The notes under the pieces were generated by a model, which saw only the letters and a program-made list of their open reading frames with translations, made no database searches and was not told the origin of the DNA. Position numbers and translations under genes: made by a program. Below, piece by piece: positions 40,974 through 48,529 of a DNA stretch of 64,000 nucleotides. Location: contig NZ_KB907975.1 in assembly GCF_000382265.1 (NCBI RefSeq), forward strand, positions 124,001 through 188,000, in the 5' to 3' direction. Position 1 is the stretch's first letter. The number at the start of each line of letters is the position of its first letter. The DNA is from Yoonia vestfoldensis DSM 16212 (GTDB lineage Bacteria > Pseudomonadota > Alphaproteobacteria > Rhodobacterales > Rhodobacteraceae).

Positions 40974-40998
40974 TGGGATTTCATGGAATTTGATGGGC
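40974..40998. promoter_or_regulatory. MraZ operator (three TGG[G/A] repeats, 10-bp period)
   Basis: The plus strand reads TGGGATTTCA TGGAATTTGA TGGGC, with repeat starts at 40974, 40984 and 40994. MraZ is known to bind three TGGGN repeats separated by five bases, which is exactly this period. The site lies where the core promoter of the mraZ/UpsM transcript is expected, which fits repression. Confidence 0.7.
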
Positions 40999-41242
40999 AG
41001 ACCGCGCGGTAGCGACACGGCCTGGCAGTGCCCGAGGACGCACTTTGCGCATATGTTGCGGTAGTTGCGTCGAAAGCCACCAAATAGGGTAAAGAAAAAG
41101 AAACCCTGCGTGATGCAGAAAATCTGCAACTTTCCGCGGTTCCGCCCCGGTTTAAGCAGGTCGTGGCGCAGGAACGGACGTCGACCTCACGGAATCATCA
41201 CGCAAATGATTCGGATACGTGATCGATTCCATGAATTCCCGA

Positions 41243-41740
41243 TCAGGCAGGGACAGTCAGCCGTTTGTGCATCACATGGGCGGCGACATAGCCAAGATCG
41301 GGATGCAGGAAGGCATCGGGGATGGTGCCGACGGTCGCAAAGCCAAGGCGGTGCCACAGGCGGACCGCGCCCGCGTTGCTGGCCAGCACGAAATTGAACT
41401 GCATCGCGAGATACCCCATCGCGCGGGCCTGATCCTGGCTGTGCAGGCACATCTGCGCGGCAAGCCCCTGCCCGCGCGCGGCTGGGGCGACAATATAGCC
41501 GCAGTTGCAGATATGCGCGCCGCCGCCGGGCTGGTTGGTGCGGATATAATATGTGCCAAGCACCGCATCGCCCGCCACCGCCACATAGGTCGCGGCGGGC
41601 TGCTGCATCCAATAGGCGAAAGCGGCCTCGCGGGTGATCGCGGGATCGACGGCATAGGTCGTGCCTGCGCGGAACACATCGTGCAGGATCGGCCAGAGGG
41701 CGTCGAAATCCGCCTCGGTCGCCAGCCTGATCGTGATCAC
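41243..41740 (-). CDS. GNAT family N-acetyltransferase
   Basis: A 165-residue acetyltransferase with the GNAT acetyl-CoA loop [19 protein letters not shown] (Arg-x-x-Gly-x-Gly/Ala type), the [19 protein letters not shown] block and the N-terminal [16 protein letters not shown]. It probably acetylates a small molecule or protein N-terminus; the substrate is unknown. It overlaps the end of mrp by four bases, so the two are co-transcribed. Confidence 0.85.
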   Translation of the reverse strand: MITIRLATEADFDALWPILHDVFRAGTTYAVDPAITREAAFAYWMQQPAATYVAVAGDAVLGTYYIRTNQPGGGAHICNCGYIVAPAARGQGLAAQMCLHSQDQARAMGYLAMQFNFVLASNAGAVRLWHRLGFATVGTIPDAFLHPDLGYVAAHVMHKRLTVPA

Positions 41741-42810
41741 GCCATCCCGCCCGCGACCAGACGGCGCGCGATGGTCGCGTAAGCCTCGGCCATGGGGGAG
41801 GATCCGGCGGCAATCGGTGTGCCCGCATCGCCCGCCAGCCGCGTATCCAGATCAATGGGCAGCGCGCCAAGGAAGGGCACGCCGATCTTGTCGGCCTCCA
41901 GCGCGACGCCGCCATGGCCGAAGATATGCGCCTCGTGCCCGCAATTGGGACAGATATAGGTGGACATATTCTCGATCAGGCCAAGAACGGGCGTATTCAG
42001 CGTCTTGAACATATCGAGCGCCTTGCGCGCATCGAGCAAGGCCACATCCTGCGGCGTGCTGACCACGATGGCCCCCGTCAGTTCGGTGCGCTGACACAAG
42101 GTCAGTTGCACATCGCCGGTGCCGGGGGGCAGATCGACGATCAGCACGTCCAGTTCGCCCCAGGCCACCTGCCCCAGCATCTGCTGCAGCGCGCCCATCA
42201 GCATAGGGCCGCGCCAGACGACCGCCTTGTCGGGGTCCATCATCAGGCCAATCGACATCATCGTCACGCCATGCGCCTGCAGCGGGATGATGGTCTTGCC
42301 GTCAGGACTGCCGGGGCGTTTGTTCACACCCATCATGCGCGGCTGGCTGGGGCCATAGATATCGGCGTCGAGCAGACCGACCCGCCGCCCCTGCCGCGCG
42401 AGCGCCACTGCAAGGTTGGATGACACCGTCGATTTGCCCACCCCGCCCTTGCCCGATCCGATGGCAAGGATGCGGTCCACGCCGCTGACCTTCGCGGGGC
42501 CAGCCTGCGGCGTCGGGTGCCGCCCGATCTTGAGCGAGGGCGGCTCGGCCGGTTTGGGCGCGGGGCCATGCGCTGTCAGCACAGCCGATACGCTGTCGAC
42601 ACCGGGCAAGGCCTGCACGATCTGTTCGGCTGCGCGGCGCAGGCCGTCCATGCGCGCGGCTTCGGCAGGGGTTTCGGCCTCGATCACGAAACTGACCTTG
42701 TCGCCATCGATCCGCAAGGCGCGGATCATGTCGCGCGCGACAAGATCTCCACCCTCCGGCAGCGCGATGCGGGCCAGCGCGGTCAGAATATCTTCTCGGG
42801 TTACAGCCAT
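41737..42810 (-). CDS. mrp: Iron-sulfur cluster carrier Mrp/ApbC
   Basis: Mrp/ApbC is a P-loop ATPase that carries and transfers Fe-S clusters. The 357-residue protein has an N-terminal MIP18/DUF59 domain (about 1-80), the deviant Walker [35 protein letters not shown] and the cluster-binding CPNC in [19 protein letters not shown]. The start MAVTRED was chosen because the longer frame is not conserved and GGAG-type sequence (AAAAAGGAGCCGTCCTT) precedes this ATG. Confidence 0.95.
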   Translation of the reverse strand: MAVTREDILTALARIALPEGGDLVARDMIRALRIDGDKVSFVIEAETPAEAARMDGLRRAAEQIVQALPGVDSVSAVLTAHGPAPKPAEPPSLKIGRHPTPQAGPAKVSGVDRILAIGSGKGGVGKSTVSSNLAVALARQGRRVGLLDADIYGPSQPRMMGVNKRPGSPDGKTIIPLQAHGVTMMSIGLMMDPDKAVVWRGPMLMGALQQMLGQVAWGELDVLIVDLPPGTGDVQLTLCQRTELTGAIVVSTPQDVALLDARKALDMFKTLNTPVLGLIENMSTYICPNCGHEAHIFGHGGVALEADKIGVPFLGALPIDLDTRLAGDAGTPIAAGSSPMAEAYATIARRLVAGGMA

Positions 42811-42930
42811 AAGGACGGCTCCTTTTTCAATTGCGCCTGTTTTTCCGTCAACTTCTGGCACGTTTTGGGCAATACGCAAGTCTGCGGCGTGACCTGCCTA
42901 AAATTGCAACAGACAGATGACATTAGGTCA

Positions 42931-42955
42931 GCATAACTTATGCATTTTCTGCATA
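42931..42955. promoter_or_regulatory. Overlapping palindromes between mrp and the DUF1127 gene
   Basis: GCATA-ACT-TATGC runs straight into TATGCA-TTTTC-TGCATA, giving alternating GCATA/TATGC half-sites in the divergent control region. An operator for a regulator of either gene is likely, but the protein is unknown. Confidence 0.4.
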
Positions 42956-43060
42956 GCAGCATTGACCGATCGGCCATTGTGCAAGTGCAGCATTATCTTA
43001 CATGATGGTCACAAGCGAACGGCAAACCTGCCGCGACCAAAGAGATAGACGAGACGTAAT

Positions 43061-43276
43061 ATGACAGCTTTCAACATCACCCTTCCAGCAAACATGCCTT
43101 TCGCAGACCGCTTCGCCGGTTTGCGGGCCAACCTGTCGGACAAGATGGCAAAGCGCAAAGTGTATCTGACAACGCTGCGCGAATTGCAATCGTTGTCGAA
43201 CCGGGACCTGGCCGATCTGGGCCTGTCGCGGTCCGAACTGCGCAACATCGCGTTTGAAGCCGCTTACGGCAAGTAA
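43061..43276 (+). CDS. DUF1127 small protein (CcaF1-like) heading the sRNA array
   Basis: A 71-residue basic protein whose C-terminal ~45 residues form the DUF1127 (YjiS-like) helix-turn-helix-sized domain: LTTLRELQSLSNRDLADLGLSRSELRNIAFEAA. In R. sphaeroides the related protein CcaF1 is encoded just upstream of, and co-transcribed with, the CcsR1-4 RNAs. It is an RNA-binding factor affecting sRNA maturation and stress responses. The same arrangement here (first hairpin 11 bases after the stop) supports the same role. The ATG is preceded by GAGACGTAAT. Confidence 0.9.
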   Translation: MTAFNITLPANMPFADRFAGLRANLSDKMAKRKVYLTTLRELQSLSNRDLADLGLSRSELRNIAFEAAYGK

Positions 43277-43280
43277 TTCA

Positions 43281-43592
43281 AGGATCGGATCTGCCGCCTC
43301 CTCCCTGAAAAGGCAGATCTGACAGACCCCACGCCTTACCTCCTCCCAGGGCACGGGGTCATGATTAAAGCGGCGGCATCCACCTCCTCCCGGGTGCCGC
43401 CGCTTTATGAAACAAGTTTCGGAACCGCCCACCTCCTCCCGGGTTGGAACCGATGATACCGCCGGCGGCGCCCACCTCCTCCCGGGCAAAGTTGGCGAGG
43501 ACGCGCCTTGCTTCTTCTCCTCCCGAGACGCAAGGAGGCGCTGATAATAAGAACGGTCATGCCCACCTCCTCCCGGGCATGGCCGTTTTTTT
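43281..43592 (+). ncRNA. ccsR: Tandem array of seven CcsR/cuckoo-type RNA hairpins
   Basis: Seven consecutive hairpins each present CCTCCTCCC in the loop: motif starts 43297, 43339, 43383, 43432, 43475, 43516 (variant TCTCCTCCC) and 43566. Stems span 43288-43319, 43325-43360, 43366-43407 (perfect 13 bp), 43420-43452, 43461-43496, 43503-43541 and 43552-43592. Stem sequences differ from each other while the loop is kept, so the loop is under selection. The loop mimics the 3' anti-Shine-Dalgarno end of 16S rRNA. This is the hallmark of CcsR (cuckoo) RNAs of Rhodobacterales, which are processed from the DUF1127 mRNA and help resist photooxidative stress. The number of mature RNAs cannot be read from sequence. 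Confidence 0.88.
43552..43592 (+). terminator. Terminator closing the cuckoo RNA array
   Basis: The last hairpin pairs AACGGTCATGCCC with GGGCATGGCCGTT (13 pairs, one G-T) and is followed by a run of seven T. It therefore serves both as the seventh motif hairpin and as the rho-independent terminator of the whole transcript. Confidence 0.85.
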
Positions 43593-43620
43593 ATGCGCGG
43601 TTGCAGGGGCGCTGCCCCAC

Positions 43621-43669
43621 CCCCGGATCAAGTCCGGGGTCACCCCGGAGTATTTTGGGAAATAAGAAG
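43621..43669 (+). repeat. Dispersed hairpin plus GAGTATTTTGGGAAA element, copy 2
   Basis: Hairpin CCCCGGA-TCAAG-TCCGGGG, then CCCCGGAGTATTTTGGGAAATAAGAAG. It lies between the cuckoo array terminator and the tail of the lrp gene. Confidence 0.6.
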
Positions 43670-43678
43670 CCAAAAGGC

Positions 43679-44131
43679 TCAGGCCCGCGTATCTTTCGGC
43701 GATCCCATGACCATATAGCTTGTGATCGAGCGGACATGCGGCACAGTGCCCAGAATGTCGGTGTGGAACGCCTTGTAGGCGGGCAGATCGGCGACCTCGA
43801 CCCGCAGCATGTATTCGAATGCACCCGCGACATTGTGGCATTCGGTCACCTGATCGGCACCTTGCATCGCGCGTTCGAAACCCGTTTGCGCGGATTTGGT
43901 ATGTTCCGACAACCCGACCGCGACATAGACGACATAGGCGCGACCCGTCTGCGCGGGATCGAGCCGCGCGCGATAGCCTTTGATCACACCACTTCGTTCC
44001 AATTCCTGCACCCGTCGCAGGCAGGCGGAGGGCGACAGCCCGACCTTTTCGGCCAGTTGCAGGTTGCTGATGCGGCCATCGCGGGACAAGATGCGCAATA
44101 TCCGCGCGTTGATTGGGTCAGTCTGAGTCAT
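43679..44131 (-). CDS. Lrp/AsnC family transcriptional regulator
   Basis: A 150-residue regulator with an N-terminal winged helix-turn-helix (DPINARILRILSRDGRISNLQLAEKVGLSPSACLRRVQELERSGVIKGY) and a C-terminal RAM effector domain (YVVYVAVGLSEHTKSAQTGFE ... EYMLRVEVADLPAYKAFHTD). It is divergent from a LysE exporter, the classical arrangement in which the regulator controls amino-acid export. The start MTQTDPINARIL is chosen by family length. Confidence 0.92.
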   Translation of the reverse strand: MTQTDPINARILRILSRDGRISNLQLAEKVGLSPSACLRRVQELERSGVIKGYRARLDPAQTGRAYVVYVAVGLSEHTKSAQTGFERAMQGADQVTECHNVAGAFEYMLRVEVADLPAYKAFHTDILGTVPHVRSITSYMVMGSPKDTRA

Positions 44132-44203
44132 TAATTGCACAGATAAGGCATTCTTGCGCAACTTGGCAATTACATTGCGCGATCCGCCCACTATTGTTGC
44201 GCG

Positions 44204-44803
44204 ATGACATATGAAATCCTCATCGCCCTTGTGGGCTTTGCCTTTGCCTCTTCGATCACGCCGGGGCCGAACAACGTGATGCTGATGGCCTCTGGCGCGA
44301 ATTACGGGCTGCGCCGGACGGTGCCGCATATGCTGGGTATCTCGGTCGGTCATGCGTTCATGGTGTTCATGGTCGGCGTGGTTCTTTTGGGCGTGTTCCT
44401 GACCTATCCCGCGCTGAACATCGTGCTGAAAGTGGTGAGCGCCGCTTATATGCTGTGGCTGGCTTGGAAAATCGCCAATGCCGTGCCACCAGAGGCGAAA
44501 GCGGTCACAGGCAAGCCCTTTACTTTTCTGCAGGCCGCCGCCTTTCAATGGGTCAACCCCAAGGCCTGGTTCATGGCGATCACCGCGATCAGCGCCTATG
44601 CGCCGCAGGACCGCGGGCTGGTGGTGGGGTCACTGATGGTGGCGGGAATTTTCGCCGCGACCAACCTGCCCGCCGTCACCGTCTGGGCCTGGATCGGGGT
44701 GCAGGTGCGCCGCTGGCTGGGCACCGCGCGCCGGTTGCGGGTGTTCAACGTGACGATGGCGGTGCTGCTGGTCGCATCGCTCTGGCCGATGCTGGTGGCT
44801 TAG
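44204..44803 (+). CDS. LysE/RhtB family amino-acid exporter
   Basis: A 199-residue membrane protein with six hydrophobic segments and the family start SSITPGPNNVMLMASGANYGLRR. The block AFQWVNPKAWFMAITAI is also diagnostic. It exports an amino acid or derivative across the inner membrane; the substrate is not readable from sequence. It is probably controlled by the divergent Lrp-type gene 72 bases away. Confidence 0.92.
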   Translation: MTYEILIALVGFAFASSITPGPNNVMLMASGANYGLRRTVPHMLGISVGHAFMVFMVGVVLLGVFLTYPALNIVLKVVSAAYMLWLAWKIANAVPPEAKAVTGKPFTFLQAAAFQWVNPKAWFMAITAISAYAPQDRGLVVGSLMVAGIFAATNLPAVTVWAWIGVQVRRWLGTARRLRVFNVTMAVLLVASLWPMLVA

Positions 44804-47190
44804 AACGGCACATCATTAGCCGCATCGGCGCTGACGATGAACCGTGCTACGACATGTTTTGTGCCCGCCTTGTCAAAGGCGATCTCCAGCTTGTCGCCTT
44901 CGATCGCGAGCACCGTCCCATAGCCGAATTTCTGGTGGAAAACCCGGTCATCCACGCTGAAGGCCGACACCGCGGTCGCGTCGATGGTCATGTTGCGCGC
45001 CTCGGACGGCATGGCCATGCCGCGCTGTTGGCTGCGCCCCTGCAACCGCCGCCAGCCGGGCGAATTGTAGACATCGGCGTCATGCGCCTTTTGATGCAGG
45101 TCGGACCCCAGTGCCCCCATGATCGCGGGGGACGCGCTGGCCGCCATGCCCGCCGCCCCGTAACCGCCGCCATAAAGGCCGGGCGGGGTCAGCACGTCGA
45201 CATGATCAGCGGGCAATTCGTCGATGAACCGCGACGGCATCTGCGACTGCCACTGGCCGTAAACGCGGCGGTTGGCGGCGAAAGAAATCGTGCAAAGCTC
45301 CTCCGCGCGCGTGATGCCGACATAGGCAAGGCGGCGTTCTTCCTCCAGCCCTTTCAGCCCGCTTTCATCCATCGAGCGTTGCGACGGGAACAATCCGTCC
45401 TCCCAGCCCGGCAGGAACACGGCAGGAAATTCCAGCCCCTTGGCCGCGTGCAGGGTCATGATGCTGACCTTTTCGCCAGACTCCTCGGTTTCATTGTCCA
45501 TGATCAGGCTGACGTGCTCGAGAAACCCTTGCAGGTTCTCGAAATTCTCCAGCGCCTTGACCAGTTCCTTGAGGTTTTCAAGCCGTCCGGGCGCCTCGGG
45601 CGTCTTGTCGTTCTGCCAAAAGCCGGTGTAGCCGCTCTCGTCCAGAATCATCTCGGCCAGTTCCACATGGGTATCCGCCTCGGCGCGGACCTGCGCGTGC
45701 CAGCGGTCCAGCTCTGCGACAAGTTCGGTCAGTTCCTTCAACCCTTTGCCACCCAGCAGACGCCCTTGGCAGACCAGCCGCGCGCCTTCGACCAAGGACA
45801 CGCCATTGCTGCGCGCGGTGCGCTGGATCGTCTGGATCGCCTTGTCGCCCAAACCGCGCTTGGGGGTGTTCACGATCCGCTCGAAGGCCAGATCATCGGC
45901 GGGCGACACGGCCAGCCGGAAATAAGCCATCGCATCGCGGATTTCCATGCGTTCATAGAATCGCGGCCCCCCGATCACGCGGTAAGGCAGGCCGATGGTC
46001 AGAAACCGGTCCTCGAACGCGCGCATCTGGTGGCTGGCGCGCACGAGAATCGCCATCGCATCAAGCCCCAAAGGCGCCATGCCACGGGTGCCGCGCTGGC
46101 TCGCCTCGATTTCCTCGCCGATCCAGCGCGCCTCTTCCTCGCCATCCCAATGGCCGATCAGGCGGACCTTTTCACCCTCTTTGACAGAGGTGAACAAGGT
46201 CTTGCCCAAACGCCCCTTGTTGGCGGCAATCACGCCGGAGGCAGCAGCCAGAATATGCGGGGTAGAGCGGTAATTCTCTTCCAGCCGCACCACATGCGCG
46301 CCCGGAAAATCCGCCTCGAACCGCAGGATATTGCCCACTTCCGCCCCGCGCCAACCATAGATCGACTGGTCGTCGTCCCCCACGCAACAGATGTTCTTGT
46401 GCCCCGCCGCGAGCAGGCGCAGCCACAGATACTGGGCGACGTTCGTATCCTGATATTCGTCCACAAGGATATAGCGGAACCGGGTCTGGTACTGGCGCAG
46501 CACATCGGGGTGTTTCTGGAAGATCGTGACCATATGCAACAGAATGTCACCGAAATCGACGGCGTTCAGGTCGATCAGACGGCGCTGATAGGCGGCATAA
46601 AGATCCACGCCCTTGCCATCAAAGGCCCCGCTTTCGGCAACGGGCACCTTGTCGGGCGTCAGCGCCTTGTTCTTCCAGCCGTCGATGATCCCCGCCAGCA
46701 TCCGCGGCGGCCAGCGTTTTTCGTCGATGTCGGATGCAACCACCAACTGTTTCAACAGCCGCAACTGATCATCGGTATCGAGAATCGTGAAACTCGATTG
46801 CAGCCCCACCAGTTCGGCATGACGGCGCAGCAGTTTCGCGCTGACCGAATGGAACGTGCCCAGCCACGGCATCCCCTCGACCGCCTCGCCCATCAGGGCA
46901 GAAATGCGGTTCTTCATCTCGCGCGCGGCCTTGTTGGTAAAGGTGACGGCCAGCACCTCTTGCGGGCGGGCCGACCGCGTCGCCAGAAGATGCGCGATCC
47001 GGCTGGTCAGCGCCTTGGTCTTGCCCGTCCCTGCGCCCGCCAGCATCAGCACTGGCCCGTCCAGCGTTTCCACCGCCTGCCGCTGTGCGGGGTTCAGCCC
47101 GTCCAGATAGGGCATCGCAGGCCGCGCCATCGCGCGCTGGCTCAACGGCACCGCCGCCTCGAAGGCGTCATTTTCGGAATAATCACTCAT
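44800..47190 (-). CDS. uvrD: ATP-dependent DNA helicase UvrD/PcrA
   Basis: A superfamily 1A 3'-5' helicase of excision and mismatch repair. The 796-residue protein has motif I AGAGTGKTKALTSRIAHLL, Ia AVTFTNKAAREM, II ILVDEYQDTN, III GDDDQSIYGWRGA, and later STMTLHAAKGLEFPAVFL-like and AYVGITRAEE motifs. The C-terminal Tudor-like end is VDDRVFHQKFGYGTVLAIEGDKLEI. The start MSDYSENDAFEAAVPL was chosen; an upstream Met frame adds an Arg/Trp-rich peptide. It converges on lysE with a four-base overlap. Confidence 0.95.
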   Translation of the reverse strand: MSDYSENDAFEAAVPLSQRAMARPAMPYLDGLNPAQRQAVETLDGPVLMLAGAGTGKTKALTSRIAHLLATRSARPQEVLAVTFTNKAAREMKNRISALMGEAVEGMPWLGTFHSVSAKLLRRHAELVGLQSSFTILDTDDQLRLLKQLVVASDIDEKRWPPRMLAGIIDGWKNKALTPDKVPVAESGAFDGKGVDLYAAYQRRLIDLNAVDFGDILLHMVTIFQKHPDVLRQYQTRFRYILVDEYQDTNVAQYLWLRLLAAGHKNICCVGDDDQSIYGWRGAEVGNILRFEADFPGAHVVRLEENYRSTPHILAAASGVIAANKGRLGKTLFTSVKEGEKVRLIGHWDGEEEARWIGEEIEASQRGTRGMAPLGLDAMAILVRASHQMRAFEDRFLTIGLPYRVIGGPRFYERMEIRDAMAYFRLAVSPADDLAFERIVNTPKRGLGDKAIQTIQRTARSNGVSLVEGARLVCQGRLLGGKGLKELTELVAELDRWHAQVRAEADTHVELAEMILDESGYTGFWQNDKTPEAPGRLENLKELVKALENFENLQGFLEHVSLIMDNETEESGEKVSIMTLHAAKGLEFPAVFLPGWEDGLFPSQRSMDESGLKGLEEERRLAYVGITRAEELCTISFAANRRVYGQWQSQMPSRFIDELPADHVDVLTPPGLYGGGYGAAGMAASASPAIMGALGSDLHQKAHDADVYNSPGWRRLQGRSQQRGMAMPSEARNMTIDATAVSAFSVDDRVFHQKFGYGTVLAIEGDKLEIAFDKAGTKHVVARFIVSADAANDVPF

Positions 47191-47250
47191 CCCCCAGACA
47201 TAGCGCCAACGCGGCCCCATGAAAAGCCTTGTTCTACTTCCGTTCCATCC

Positions 47251-47307
47251 CATCTTTCGAGCAAAAATATCCCCGCCGGAGGCCTCCCGGCCATTGCAAA
47301 TGGCGGG
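47251..47307 (-). repeat. Dispersed hairpin plus GATATTTTTGC element, copy 3
   Basis: On the minus strand an imperfect hairpin (CCGCCATT-TGC-AATGGCCGG type) is followed by GAGGCCTCCGGCGGGGATATTTTTGCTCGAAAGATG. It lies in the divergent gap between uvrD and the hydroxy-acid dehydrogenase gene. The tail is a diverged version of the copies at 10051, 43621 and 57421. Confidence 0.5.
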
Positions 47308-47329
47308 AAATCCCCCCTAACGTCTGGGC

Positions 47330-48469
47330 ATGAACGCCCATGCCCGATATCCCGCGATCTCTGACCTGAAATCCCGCGCACGCGGACGTATTCCGCATTT
47401 CGTCTGGGAATATCTCGACAGCGCCACGGGGGTCGAGGCGACGCAAAGGCGCAACCGCACCGCCCTTGATCGCGTACTGATGAATCCCTCGATCCTGCAT
47501 GGCGAATTTGTGCCCGATCTGTCCACCACCCTGCTGGGGCGCGACTATCCCTTGCCCGTCGGGATCGCGCCCGTGGGCATGTCGGGGCTGATCTGGCCGG
47601 GGGCGGAACAGATGCTGGCGCGCACGGCAGCACGCGAGAAGATCCCCTACACCCTGTCCACCGTGGCCAGCCAATTGCCCGAGGATGTGGGGCCGCCGGC
47701 CGGCGATCAAGGCTGGTTCCAGCTTTATCCGCCGCGCGATCCGGTGATCCGCGACGATATCCTCAGCCGCGCCAAGGGGGCGGGTTTTCACACGCTGGTG
47801 CTGACGGTCGACGTGCCCGTCGCCTCGCGCCGCGAACGCCAGACGCGCGGCGGGCTGACGCAGCCGCCGAAACTGACGCCGCGGCTGGCCTTGCAGGCGG
47901 CGCGCTGCCCCGCTTGGCTGATGGGCATAAGGCAGACCGGCATGCCGCGCCTGCGGCTGATGGAAAGCTATAGTCAGGTCAAAGGCTCGCTGCCGTCCAA
48001 CCAGCATGTCGGCTATCTTTTGCGGACCTCGCCGGATTGGGATTATTTCAAGGCCCTGCGCGATGCATGGGACGGCCCACTTGTGGTCAAGGGCGTCGGC
48101 CGCGCCGATGATGCCGCGCGCCTGACTGACGAAGGGGCCGATGCAATCTGGGTCAGTACCCATGCCGGCCGCCAGTTCGACGGTGGCCCCGCCAGTATCG
48201 AAACCCTGCCCGCGATCCGTGCCGCCACGACGCTGCCCGTCATCTTCGACAGTGGCATCGAAGGCGGGCTCGATATTTTGCGCGCGCTGGCCCTTGGCGC
48301 GGATTTCGTGATGCTGGGACGCGCCTTTCATTACGGCCTTGCCGCCTTGGGCGAACCGGGGGCGGCGCATGTACTGGATATCCTGCGGCAGGACATGATC
48401 TCCAACATGGGCCAACTGGGTGCGCGCAGCCTGAAAGATCTGCCTGCCTGCCTGCGCCAGAACCCGTAA
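47330..48469 (+). CDS. FMN-dependent alpha-hydroxy acid dehydrogenase (LldD family)
   Basis: A 379-residue TIM-barrel flavoenzyme that oxidises an L-2-hydroxy acid such as lactate. Visible features are the start PAISDLKSRARGRIPHFVWEYLDSA, the FMN region PVGIAPVGMSGLIWPGAE, the catalytic His block STHAGRQFDGGPAS and the phosphate-binding FDSGIEGGLDILRALALGADFVMLGRAF. Typical members read SNHGGRQ; here it is THAGRQ, so the substrate may differ from lactate. Upstream of pyruvate carboxylase by 60 bases, it could feed pyruvate to it. Confidence 0.92.
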   Translation: MNAHARYPAISDLKSRARGRIPHFVWEYLDSATGVEATQRRNRTALDRVLMNPSILHGEFVPDLSTTLLGRDYPLPVGIAPVGMSGLIWPGAEQMLARTAAREKIPYTLSTVASQLPEDVGPPAGDQGWFQLYPPRDPVIRDDILSRAKGAGFHTLVLTVDVPVASRRERQTRGGLTQPPKLTPRLALQAARCPAWLMGIRQTGMPRLRLMESYSQVKGSLPSNQHVGYLLRTSPDWDYFKALRDAWDGPLVVKGVGRADDAARLTDEGADAIWVSTHAGRQFDGGPASIETLPAIRAATTLPVIFDSGIEGGLDILRALALGADFVMLGRAFHYGLAALGEPGAAHVLDILRQDMISNMGQLGARSLKDLPACLRQNP

Positions 48470-48529
48470 ACGTTCTAGACGCCCCGCCATTTGCCGCTTA
48501 CCAATGCTGCAACTGCGAAGGAGACGACA

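Noticed and set aside
42900..43060. RpoH-type promoter for the DUF1127/cuckoo operon
   Set aside because: Expected from R. sphaeroides, but I could not find a -35/-10 pair with acceptable spacing by eye, so none is listed.
43281..43592. CRISPR-like spaced repeats (CACCTCCTCCCGGG)
   Set aside because: The repeat is only about nine bases, spacing is irregular, each unit is the loop of a different hairpin, and no cas gene is near. The cuckoo RNA explanation is better.
44455..47364. Very long plus-strand open frame (969 codons)
   Set aside because: It is the mirror of the uvrD gene; composition is His/Arg/Gly-rich with no family motif.
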